Notes under the pieces: model-generated | What the model was told of the DNA's origin: nothing | Seen by the model: the letters and a program-made list of their open reading frames with translations, nothing else | Databases searched by the model: none | Assembly (NCBI GenBank): GCA_902793515.1 | Contig: CADBDO010000024.1 | Span: 1-9,572 of the forward strand | Source of the DNA: an uncultured Erysipelotrichaceae bacterium | GTDB lineage: Bacteria; Bacillota_I; Bacilli_A; RFN20; CAG-826 | Length of the DNA: 9,572 bases | Direction: 5' to 3' | Position numbers and translations under genes: made by a program | In this document: one piece after another, positions 1-6,296 of the stretch | Position numbering within the stretch: position 1 is the stretch's first letter | Layout: each line of letters starts with the position of its first letter

Positions 1-1386
1 GATTGGATCTTCCGATTAGGATTTAAAGACAAAACATCAGACATCATCGTATTTATCATCATCACATTCCTTCTTCCTTTTGGCATCCACAAAATCGGAT
101 TTTGGAGAGTTTACCTAGGGAGAGCGGTGGCTTTGGCTTCAACGATAAGCGGTAAGGAAACGAATCCGCTAACGAGGACTTCTCTCATCGGAACGTTCTT
201 GTTCCTCATCAATCCTTGGAATGCTCTTCAAAGCGGATATCTAGTTGGGTTTGGTTTGTCCCTGTTCTTAAATCTCACCGAACCTCATAGGGTTATGTAC
301 AAGCGAAAAGACAAAAAAGCGATGAACTTCATTTATCTCCTTTTGTTTTTGCTGCCGCTATACGTTAAAGGAAACGCTTTTCATTTCTTGGGTCCGCTTT
401 ATAGCGTGCTTTTGATACCTCTAGTCGGTCCTTTTGCGGCAATGGGATATCTCAGTTTCTTCTCGTTGCCTTTTGTCACTGCGCTGAACGTATATTCCTC
501 GTTCCTTGGCTTCATTCTATCTGTACTAGAGAACTACGATATCGTAGTAACTGTCGGTCTTTTCAACGATTTGGCCATCTTCATTTACTACTATGGTTTG
601 GTGCTCTATTTCCACATCAAGGATTGGTGCTTCGATCGTGTGGCCAACCTCATTCCGATCGTTGGTGTAGTGGCGTTTATCATCAATGTTTGCCCTCTCG
701 TGAACTATGCGAGCAATCAGATTACATTCCTGAATGTTGGGCAAGGGGATTGCATCGTCATCCGAAACCAAAACAAAACCGTCGTCATCGATACCGGCGG
801 AAACACACCATTCGATATAGCGACTGAAGTAGACATACCGTTCCTACGAGGGCAAAGAGTATCCAAGATAGACTATGTGATTGTCACTCACGCTGACGCG
901 GATCACTCCGGTGGCGTGGCTTCCTTAAAGAAGAACTTCAACGTTAAACACGTCATCACCGACAAGAGCAATTTCCCACTAACCATCGGAGATTTGCGCT
1001 TCGTTAATTACAACAACAACTCCAAAGATACGAAAGAGGAGAACAACAATTCGCTCGTTCTTTCTCTCGATTTCATGGGTAAGAAATGGCTTTTTATGGG
1101 CGACGCTCCTGAATCTCTTGAACGTCAGATCATCAAGGAGCATCCAGACCTTGATTGCGACATATTGAAAGCGGGTCACCACGGAAGCGACACCTCATCA
1201 TGCGAAGAGTTCCTTAAATGCGTCACGCCGGACGTTGCTATTCTCTCGGTTGGCAAAAAGAACTCATATGGTCATCCAAGCAACAAGATTTTGGCCAGGT
1301 TCGATCGCTTGGGTATCAAAGTTAGACGAACCGATGTCGAAGGCTCAATAACGTATCGGCAGAATTTGATTTTCTCTACCACCTAA
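1..1386 (+). CDS. comEC: ComEC/Rec2 DNA-uptake channel protein, 5'-truncated by the window edge
   Basis: The reading frame is open from base 1, so the apparent GTG start at 127 is internal; 461 C-terminal residues are visible, where the family usually has 600-800. ComEC forms the membrane channel that passes single-stranded DNA into the cytoplasm during natural transformation. Visible residues 1-235 are hydrophobic, with likely membrane segments near 14-30, 61-91, 109-122, 131-156, 185-205 and 216-233. The stretch at 61-91, with an NP then a G-F-G-L-S motif, matches the end of the Competence domain. From about residue 240 a metallo-beta-lactamase-like domain follows: GQGDC, DTGG, THADADH with His297 (the HxDxDH variant common in ComEC), MGD with Asp368, GHHGS with His393/394, and GHPS with His425. 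All expected metal or catalytic positions look intact. Stop is TAA; holA follows 30 bases later with no terminator between. Whether the cell is competent cannot be told from this gene alone. Confidence 0.95.
   Translation, partial: DWIFRLGFKDKTSDIIVFIIITFLLPFGIHKIGFWRVYLGRAVALASTISGKETNPLTRTSLIGTFLFLINPWNALQSGYLVGFGLSLFLNLTEPHRVMYKRKDKKAMNFIYLLLFLLPLYVKGNAFHFLGPLYSVLLIPLVGPFAAMGYLSFFSLPFVTALNVYSSFLGFILSVLENYDIVVTVGLFNDLAIFIYYYGLVLYFHIKDWCFDRVANLIPIVGVVAFIINVCPLVNYASNQITFLNVGQGDCIVIRNQNKTVVIDTGGNTPFDIATEVDIPFLRGQRVSKIDYVIVTHADADHSGGVASLKKNFNVKHVITDKSNFPLTIGDLRFVNYNNNSKDTKEENNNSLVLSLDFMGKKWLFMGDAPESLERQIIKEHPDLDCDILKAGHHGSDTSSCEEFLKCVTPDVAILSVGKKNSYGHPSNKILARFDRLGIKVRRTDVEGSITYRQNLIFSTT
533..548. 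repeat. 16-bp perfect palindrome inside comEC
   Basis: ACTACGAT followed directly by its reverse complement ATCGTAGT, with no spacer. It lies in the membrane-domain part of comEC, where it encodes N-Y-D-I-V-V-type residues. A 16-bp perfect palindrome is expected by chance about 0.15 times in a window this long, so it may be incidental. No function is claimed. Confidence 0.5.
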
Positions 1387-1403
1387 AAGCCTCTTAAATG
1401 CGC

Positions 1404-1416
1404 TATAATGAATCTA
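1404..1416 (+). promoter_or_regulatory. TATAAT -10 box immediately upstream of holA
   Basis: A perfect TATAAT lies at 1404-1409 in the comEC-holA gap. No good -35 hexamer is found 16-18 bases upstream, and there is no TGn extension in the right place. The usual 7-base gap to a transcription start would put the first RNA base at or next to A1417 of the preferred holA ATG, giving a leaderless mRNA. The box overlaps the alternative ATG at 1408. Confidence 0.5.
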
Positions 1417-2391
1417 ATGATTCAAGTTATCTATAACCCTCAGAGCAGCATGTGCAAAACCGCTCTCAGGAAAGTCCTCAAAAACGATCTCCCTGAGCGC
1501 GATGAGATGAACTACGTCGAGCTTGATATGGGCAAAGAGCGCCTCATTGATTTGGCTAACGAATGTGAGTCGCTTCCTCTTGGCTATGACAAGAAAGCGG
1601 TGGTCGCTGAGAACTTTTATTATCTTGAGAAATCAAAGACGAAGCAAAAGCCTCAAAAAGGCGATGTAGCCGATGATATCTTGAATTTCTTCCGCAAACC
1701 TAACCCTGACATTCTTCTCTATGTTTTGGTTTACGCCGAAGCCTTAGATGAGAACGGAGAGTTCTTCAAGGCCCTCAAAGAAGGTGGCGCCAAAGTCACG
1801 GTCGTTAATTCTTTCGGTGCCGATCAATGGCCAGTCGTCGTCAAAAACTTCTTTGAGAAGAGAAACACCAAGATAAACCCTGATGCCGCAAAGGAACTCA
1901 TCGCCAGAGTTAATAACGATTACTCAGCCTTCCTTAACGAAGCGCTTAAGCTTGTCACATATGCGAATGGCGAAACCATCACAAAAGCAATGGTCGAAAC
2001 CCTTGTCAGCCAGCCTCTCGAAGAGAACATGTTTGAACTTAGCAACGCTTTGACTCGCGGTGACAAAAAGAAAGCCTTAAATGTTTACAATAATTTGAAA
2101 GTCAAGAATACGCGTGGCATCTCTCTTATGAATGCTTTAGTGAAACAATTGACTTTCCTCCATCAGGTTCAGTATCTAAACAACAATGGACTCAACCCTC
2201 AAGCGATAGCGAAGGAACTTGGTTGTTCCATCGGTCGCGCTAATGCCTCTTTATTCTCTGTCCGCAAGATGAGCGACAAGTGTTTAGAGAAAGCGATCGA
2301 AGACCTTTATCAGGCTGAGCTCGGAGTCATGACTGGCAAGATCGACGAAGATCTCGCCTTCAATCTCTTCTTAGCCAATTTCTCCCTATGA
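1417..2391 (+). CDS. holA: DNA polymerase III subunit delta (clamp-loader subunit)
   Basis: About 324 residues, the normal length for HolA/YqeN. Delta opens the sliding beta clamp as part of the clamp-loader complex, in the cytoplasm at the replication fork. The N-terminus (IQVIYNP, then a helix rich in K/R) fits the first strand and helix of the AAA+-like fold; as usual for delta there is no P-loop. The C-terminal ~110 residues, beginning near ISLMNALVKQL and containing a short helix-turn-helix-like stretch (IAKELGCSIGRA) and an ending of the type L-x2-A-x2-D-L-Y-Q-A-E-L-x3-T-G-K, match the collar domain. An in-frame ATG at 1408 would add M-N-L, but it lies inside a TATAAT box, and neither start has a Shine-Dalgarno; ATG 1417 gives the family-like N-terminus. 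Stop TGA overlaps the ATG of the next gene. Linkage to comEC and rpsT is common in Bacillota. Confidence 0.88.
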   Translation: MIQVIYNPQSSMCKTALRKVLKNDLPERDEMNYVELDMGKERLIDLANECESLPLGYDKKAVVAENFYYLEKSKTKQKPQKGDVADDILNFFRKPNPDILLYVLVYAEALDENGEFFKALKEGGAKVTVVNSFGADQWPVVVKNFFEKRNTKINPDAAKELIARVNNDYSAFLNEALKLVTYANGETITKAMVETLVSQPLEENMFELSNALTRGDKKKALNVYNNLKVKNTRGISLMNALVKQLTFLHQVQYLNNNGLNPQAIAKELGCSIGRANASLFSVRKMSDKCLEKAIEDLYQAELGVMTGKIDEDLAFNLFLANFSL

Positions 2392-2834
2392 GAATCCTAG
2401 TCGTAAGCGACACGCACGGTGACAATTACGCTTTAGAACAAGTTGCCTTAAGAGAGCCTGGCATCGACCTTTATCTTCATGCTGGCGATGTTTGTGCGCC
2501 TAAAGAGAGCATTTCGCCTTTCGCTGCGGTCAGAGGAAACTGCGACGGCTACTTCCGTGAGGACTATAAACCGTTTTATGAAATCCAAACTCCTTATGGG
2601 AAACTCCATATGGAGCATTACCCAGTAAGAGATATCTACGAAGCCTCTCTAGAAACAGAAGGTGTTAAGATCTTCATTCATGGACACACCCATGTAAGGG
2701 AACAAAGGAACGACAACGGCGTTTACACATTCTGCCCAGGTTCACTCTCGTTCCCTCGCGATAACGACAAAGGAACCTACCTCATTCTCGATATCACCGA
2801 GAAAGAAGTGAAAGCCACCTTCAAAGAGTTATAG
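2388..2834 (+). CDS. yfcE: YfcE/MJ0936-family metallophosphoesterase
   Basis: A 148-residue single-domain calcineurin-like phosphoesterase, slightly shorter than the 155-180 usual in the family. Characterised relatives are Mn/Ni-dependent and cleave model phosphodiesters; the physiological substrate is not settled. Metal-ligand motifs appear in order: SDTHG (Asp8, His10), AGD (Asp34), RGNCD (Asn51), a lone His77 in MEHYP, and HGHTH (His100, His102). The His77 context lacks the Gly that usually follows this histidine. The ATG overlaps the holA stop as ATGA, and no Shine-Dalgarno is present, so translation is probably coupled to holA. A bidirectional terminator begins about 12 bases after the TAG stop, so this is the last gene of the comEC-holA cluster. 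A link to replication or DNA uptake is only suggested by position. Confidence 0.87.
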   Translation: MRILVVSDTHGDNYALEQVALREPGIDLYLHAGDVCAPKESISPFAAVRGNCDGYFREDYKPFYEIQTPYGKLHMEHYPVRDIYEASLETEGVKIFIHGHTHVREQRNDNGVYTFCPGSLSFPRDNDKGTYLILDITEKEVKATFKEL

Positions 2835-2846
2835 AAAGAAGTACAA

Positions 2847-2871
2847 AAAAAGAGCCGTGGTGGCTCTTTTT
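2847..2871. terminator. Bidirectional intrinsic terminator between yfcE and rpsT
   Basis: Stem AGAGCC (2851-2856), loop GTGGT, stem GGCTCT (2862-2867), extended by four A:T pairs on the outside. On the + strand it is followed by a T-rich run (TTTTTATTTGTTTTT). On the - strand the same stem, with loop ACCAC, is followed by seven Ts. It therefore can end both the comEC-holA-yfcE transcript and the convergent rpsT transcript. Confidence 0.9.
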
Positions 2872-2889
2872 ATTTGTTTTTAGAAGGGC

Positions 2890-3153
2890 TTAGTTAAGCT
2901 TGCCGAGTTCTTTCTGGAGATGGGCCTTCTTACGAAGAGCACTGTTGGTGCTGATGATGTTGGCCTGTCCGAGTTTGTCGAGAAGGGAAAGGGCCTCATT
3001 GACGAGCTTGGTAGCTTCTTCTTTGTTGCCGGCGGCAAGAGCGGCCTCAGCCTTTTTGATGGCGGTACGGGTTTCCGATTTGGCGGCGCTGTTGCGGGCG
3101 TTGTTCCTTCTACGGACCTCTAATCTCTTCTGTTCTGATTTAATGTTTGCCAT
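2890..3153 (-). CDS. rpsT: 30S ribosomal protein S20
   Basis: An 87-residue, Lys/Arg/Ala-rich helical protein of the length expected for S20, which binds 16S rRNA early in 30S assembly. The N-terminus MANIKSEQKR and the following R-R-x-N-x-A-R-N-S-A-x-K-S-x-x-R-T run, then the A-x-x-A-L-A-A-G-N-K-E-E-A segment and the C-terminal N-S-A-L-R-K-K-A-x-L motif, are typical. The start is fixed by an AAAGGAA Shine-Dalgarno (3164-3170) ten bases upstream. It has its own promoter just after the stop of the upstream ligase gene and shares a terminator with yfcE. No sign of an autoregulatory leader was seen, and the leader is only about 26 bases. Confidence 0.97.
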   Translation of the reverse strand: MANIKSEQKRLEVRRRNNARNSAAKSETRTAIKKAEAALAAGNKEEATKLVNEALSLLDKLGQANIISTNSALRKKAHLQKELGKLN

Positions 3154-3163
3154 ATTACTTAGA

Positions 3164-3170
3164 TTCCTTT
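3164..3170 (-). promoter_or_regulatory. Shine-Dalgarno of rpsT
   Basis: AAAGGAA on the - strand, ten bases before the ATG at 3153. It supports this start and contrasts with the Shine-Dalgarno-less starts of holA, yfcE, the helicase and lepA. Confidence 0.75.
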
Positions 3171-3185
3171 TGTTATGCGTGAGTT

Positions 3186-3214
3186 ATTCTAACTTCGCTC
3201 GCGCGTTTAGACAA
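3186..3214 (-). promoter_or_regulatory. Sigma-A type promoter of rpsT
   Basis: On the - strand, TTGTCT (plus coordinates 3209-3214, 4 of 6 match to TTGACA) and TAGAAT (3186-3191, 5 of 6 match to TATAAT) are separated by exactly 17 bases. The predicted transcription start is near 3179. This is the only full two-box promoter I can see in the window, and it fits a highly expressed ribosomal protein gene. It begins 14 bases after the stop of the upstream ligase gene. Confidence 0.75.
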
Positions 3215-3228
3215 CACTTTTGTTTACT

Positions 3229-5253
3229 TTATTGTCCTTTCTGTTTTCCTTGCTTACCTGCAGGCTTCTTTAGGGTCAAGACTTGGAAGGCGAAATCGTT
3301 GACGGTGCCAAGTTTGCCATAGAGTTCCGTAGGAATGGTGATGGAGAAGGTGATTTCCAAATCCTGGATCATCTGGATGTAGGACATGGAGTCGCCGCCA
3401 AGCTCAACGTTCCAAATCGCGTCATTAGCGATCTTGTAGTCTGGAAGGAGGAGGGTCTTGGCGAAGACCTTCTTGACGGTCTTGATGGTTTCCTCGACCT
3501 CTTTGCTATCGAATCCTTCGAAGGAGACGACGGCTTTCTGTCTCTGGATGAAGTCGACGAAGTTCTCTGGGTGTTCGGAGAAGTCCTTCTTAACGGCGAA
3601 GCGTTTGGCCTTCATTGAGTTGGAGATCGGGATGGCCTTCTTATAGACGTAGAACTCAGAGACTTTCTTGCCGCTTGGGATCTTGTCGTTGATCGCATCA
3701 AGCTTCTTTTTGATCTCTGGGAATTCCTCGCTGGCAACTTTGTTGCTGAGTTCGGCGACGAGGATGATTCTCTCGTCCATGCCACGGCTATATCCGAAGA
3801 CGCAGACATGTTCGACGCCTGGGATTTCCTGGAAGTAGGTTTCGATTTCATCAGGGAAGATGTTTTCGCCATTGGCGCCGATGATGGTGTCTTTCAAACG
3901 GCCTTTGATATATACGCGGCCGTCTTCTTCGATCTCAGCGATATCGCCAGTGGCCATGAAGCCATCTTCGTATTCGGCTTTTTTGCGGACGCCGCCGATG
4001 ATTTCCTCGCTGTGGAGGAGTTCGCTCTTGATCATGAGTTCGCCTTGCTTCTTGCTTTCCTCATCTTTCTTGAGCTTATATTCGATGCCATATAAGGAAT
4101 GGCCGATGGAACACTTAAGTCTGGTTTTGACGTCTTTGGAGAGTTCGACGGAGCAGATGCCAGCTTCAGTCATGCCGAATCCGTTATAGAGAGGATAGCC
4201 AACTCCGTTGATGGTCTTGGCGGTATCGGCATTGAGATAGCCGCCGCCAGAGATGCAGAACTGAACCTGCGATCCGAAGAGCTTTCTCTGGACGAACTTG
4301 GTCATGAATCTGCTAGAAGCGAGGATACCAGCTTCTTTCTTGGTCATCTCGCCAAGGTTGTAGCCCATGATCTTCTTGAAGAGCTTCTCGGTTCTCTTGT
4401 TGGACATTTCCATAGAACGCTTAAGTCCCTGGGCGACAGAGTCCCAAACGAGAGGAACGGAGAAGATGTGGGTGCATTTGCCTTTTTTGCAGGCGTTTTT
4501 GAGGTCACCCGCGCTCATACCGGCTGGGTAGACAAGGGTCTTGCCGTAGAAGCTATACCACATAAGGACGGCGCTGAAGCCGAAGATGTGGTGGAGAGGA
4601 AGCATGGCCAAGATGTTGATCTTTCCTGGATGCATGATGGTTGTGCTTTCAAGAGGCATGTTATGGGAAGCGATGATCTGGTTGCAGATGGCTTTGCCAG
4701 GCGTGACCATGATCTTGATGTCGCCAGTGGTGCCGCTAGAGCAGAACATTGCTTCGTCAGCCCAGTGTGGGGCGAATGAATCGACCTCTGGGGACTTCTG
4801 GATTTCGTTCAATCTGAGGGAAAGGACGGAATATGGGTCAAATTCGTTAACGACGATGGCTTCGGCCTTAGCCTGAGCAAGCAAGTTTTCGGTGTTGGCG
4901 TGCTCTAAGCGGGCGTCGATAAGAAGGACTGGGTGACCGTTCATGAGAATAGCCCAGAAGAGGAGTGGCCAGTTTGGGGTGTTTCTCATCTTGAGACCGA
5001 CTGGAGCGTTAGGATGGATGTCTTTTAAAGCGCTCGCGAGGTGACGGGCTAAAGAATAGGCGTATTCGCCATAAGTCTTGTAATTGTAAGAACGAAGTTT
5101 ATTGTCTTCGTCGAAGTAGAGGACCGCTTTTTCGAGGGACCTTTTGGTGATGATGTATTTGAAGATGTCCTCGAAGCGCATGTTGGTCTTTTGGAGGTCA
5201 AGAGCGCTGTCGACGAACTTTTGGCATTCTTTTTCTGTGTAGATAATAGGCAT
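3229..5253 (-). CDS. AMP-forming acyl/aryl ligase fused to a C-terminal carrier (ACP/PCP) domain
   Basis: 674 residues of the ANL superfamily (FadD-like), which activates a carboxylate with ATP to an acyl-AMP and passes it to a thiol. Large domain about residues 30-440: the phosphate-binding loop SSGTTGDIK (172-180) fits the AMP-binding signature; YNGFGMTE (356-363) is motif A5; TGD with Asp437 is A7. The hinge and small domain follow: KGRLKD (450-455) and a final lysine-containing SMKAKR (Lys548/Lys550) near the A10 position. About residues 583-665 form a carrier domain with LGGDS, where Ser622 is the predicted phosphopantetheine site. A short Lys/Gly/Gln tail ends the protein. The likely outcome is self-loading of an acyl group onto its own carrier. 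Substrate is unknown: a fatty acid is the first guess, an amino or aryl acid is possible. No partner synthase, reductase or transferase gene is next to it. Start supported by AGAAGGAAA upstream; no signal peptide. Confidence 0.87.
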   Translation of the reverse strand: MPIIYTEKECQKFVDSALDLQKTNMRFEDIFKYIITKRSLEKAVLYFDEDNKLRSYNYKTYGEYAYSLARHLASALKDIHPNAPVGLKMRNTPNWPLLFWAILMNGHPVLLIDARLEHANTENLLAQAKAEAIVVNEFDPYSVLSLRLNEIQKSPEVDSFAPHWADEAMFCSSGTTGDIKIMVTPGKAICNQIIASHNMPLESTTIMHPGKINILAMLPLHHIFGFSAVLMWYSFYGKTLVYPAGMSAGDLKNACKKGKCTHIFSVPLVWDSVAQGLKRSMEMSNKRTEKLFKKIMGYNLGEMTKKEAGILASSRFMTKFVQRKLFGSQVQFCISGGGYLNADTAKTINGVGYPLYNGFGMTEAGICSVELSKDVKTRLKCSIGHSLYGIEYKLKKDEESKKQGELMIKSELLHSEEIIGGVRKKAEYEDGFMATGDIAEIEEDGRVYIKGRLKDTIIGANGENIFPDEIETYFQEIPGVEHVCVFGYSRGMDERIILVAELSNKVASEEFPEIKKKLDAINDKIPSGKKVSEFYVYKKAIPISNSMKAKRFAVKKDFSEHPENFVDFIQRQKAVVSFEGFDSKEVEETIKTVKKVFAKTLLLPDYKIANDAIWNVELGGDSMSYIQMIQDLEITFSITIPTELYGKLGTVNDFAFQVLTLKKPAGKQGKQKGQ

Positions 5254-5264
5254 AGTATCTTATA

Positions 5265-5273
5265 TTTCCTTCT
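5265..5273 (-). promoter_or_regulatory. Shine-Dalgarno of the ligase-carrier gene
   Basis: AGAAGGAAA on the - strand, 11 bases before the ATG at 5253; the spacing is a little long but acceptable. It supports that ATG as the start. Confidence 0.6.
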
Positions 5274-5289
5274 GCTTAATCTTTACTAT

Positions 5290-5306
5290 CTTATTCCAAG
5301 AATAAG
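5290..5306. repeat. Perfect 7+7 inverted repeat in the divergent intergenic region
   Basis: CTTATTC, a three-base CAA spacer, then GAATAAG. It lies between the ligase gene and fmt, just upstream of the fmt TATAAT box, at a position that would cover the fmt -35 region. No T-tract follows on either strand, so it is not an intrinsic terminator. A repressor operator, or a hairpin in the ligase 5' leader, are both possible. Confidence 0.5.
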
Positions 5307-5317
5307 GTTAGGGCGAG

Positions 5318-5330
5318 TATAATTTATAAG
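5318..5330 (+). promoter_or_regulatory. TATAAT -10 box of fmt
   Basis: A perfect TATAAT at 5318-5323, with a predicted start near 5330 and an 18-base leader holding the Shine-Dalgarno. The best -35 (TTCCAA, 5294-5299) is weak and falls inside the inverted repeat. On the opposite strand the overlapping TATACT (5316-5321) could serve as a -10 for the divergent ligase gene, but again without a good -35. Confidence 0.55.
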
Positions 5331-5333
5331 AAC

Positions 5334-5340
5334 GAGGAGG
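5334..5340 (+). promoter_or_regulatory. Strong Shine-Dalgarno of fmt
   Basis: GAGGAGG, seven bases before ATG 5348 and four before the in-frame GTG 5345. The spacing favours ATG 5348. It is the strongest ribosome binding site in the window. Confidence 0.85.
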
Positions 5341-5347
5341 CATAGTG

Positions 5348-6292
5348 ATGAAATTTGAAAAACCTAGCGATGTGAAAGTCCTTTATTTAGGTACACCGAA
5401 AATCGCCATTTACCCACTTTTAGCCCTCCTTGAAGAAGGCTTCGATGTTGTCGGCGTCGTCACCCAAGCCGATAAGCCAAATGGCAGAAGCGGCGTCCTT
5501 ACCCCGAGCCCAGTCAAGAAGATCGCTCTCAAAGCAGGCCTTCCTGTTTTCCAACCAACCAAAATCCGCAAAGACTACGAATGGGCCAAAGACCTTGGCT
5601 TCGATTTGATTGTCTGCATGGCCTATGGCCAGATAATCCCTGATGAGCTTCTTAAGTTGGCTCCTTTGGGCGCGATTAACTTCCATGGCTCCTTGTTACC
5701 TAAATATCGCGGAGCCGCGCCTATGCAACGTGCGCTCATGAATGGAGAAACCGAGACTGGCGTCAGCCTCATGGAAATGGTCTCCAAAATGGATGCAGGA
5801 GACGTCTATGACACAAGCGTCATCCCTCTTGATGCCGTCGCGAATTACAGCGACCTCTATGAGAAGATGGGCTTAGCCGCTGGTGAAATGGCTAAGAAAG
5901 ACGTTTTGAAATACGCCAACGGCGAACTCAAAGGAATCCCACAAGACGAATCCAAAGTCACCTTCGCCGAGAAGATCTTAGTCGAAGATGAGCATTTGCC
6001 TCTGACTTTGACCTGCAAAGAAACGATCAATTACATCAAAGGCCTTAGCTACGAACCAGGCGCTTATCTCTACCTTGGGGATAAGAAATTAAAGGTTCTC
6101 AAAGCCTCTCTTTTCAGCGAAGAAAAGTCGCACGAGGTCGGAGAAATCGTCCAAAACAAAAAACATTTGCTCCTCCAACTCAAAGACGGTGTCATCTCTC
6201 TTGATGAAGTCCAGCCTGAAGGCAAGAAACTGATGGCCGGAAACGCCTTCCTCAATGGCGCTCGACTCGTCTTCCCGTGCTACCTCAAATAA
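5348..6292 (+). CDS. fmt: Methionyl-tRNA formyltransferase
   Basis: 314 residues, normal length. Fmt transfers a formyl group from 10-formyltetrahydrofolate to Met-tRNA(fMet) for translation initiation. The N-terminal Rossmann-type catalytic domain opens with VLYLGTPKIA. The folate-binding and active-site motif INFHGSLLPKYRGAAP gives Asn111 and His113, and MDAGD gives Asp149, with the same relative spacing as Asn108/His110/Asp146 of the E. coli enzyme. The C-terminal OB-fold domain (from about residue 205) includes the usual LxLGDKKLKV and final NGxRL strands. An adjacent GTG at 5345 is in frame, but ATG 5348 has better spacing to GAGGAGG. The usual partners def, priA and rsmB are not adjacent; instead a nuclease-helicase starts 4 bases after the TAA stop, so the two are probably cotranscribed. 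Confidence 0.96.
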   Translation: MKFEKPSDVKVLYLGTPKIAIYPLLALLEEGFDVVGVVTQADKPNGRSGVLTPSPVKKIALKAGLPVFQPTKIRKDYEWAKDLGFDLIVCMAYGQIIPDELLKLAPLGAINFHGSLLPKYRGAAPMQRALMNGETETGVSLMEMVSKMDAGDVYDTSVIPLDAVANYSDLYEKMGLAAGEMAKKDVLKYANGELKGIPQDESKVTFAEKILVEDEHLPLTLTCKETINYIKGLSYEPGAYLYLGDKKLKVLKASLFSEEKSHEVGEIVQNKKHLLLQLKDGVISLDEVQPEGKKLMAGNAFLNGARLVFPCYLK

Positions 6293-6296
6293 TTTG

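Noticed and set aside
127..129. GTG as the start of comEC
   Set aside because: The frame is open to base 1 and the upstream 42 residues continue a membrane protein sequence, so this is an internal Val codon of a truncated gene.
526..771. Antisense open frame in comEC (81 residues, - strand), and similar ones at 979-1182, 5420-5686 and 8094-8366
   Set aside because: Each lies wholly within a gene with full family motifs on the other strand and shows no family features of its own.
4099..4779. A 226-residue open frame on the + strand across the ligase gene, with several smaller ones nearby (for example 3283-3618, 3808-4095)
   Set aside because: They are antisense shadows of a strongly supported ligase gene, acidic or low-complexity in composition, with no recognisable domain and no ribosome binding site.
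6255..6296. Upstream ATG extending the helicase by 14 residues into fmt
   Set aside because: The extension encodes Ser/Ala-rich residues from out-of-frame fmt codons and has no Shine-Dalgarno; ATG 6297, 4 bases after the fmt stop, is simpler.
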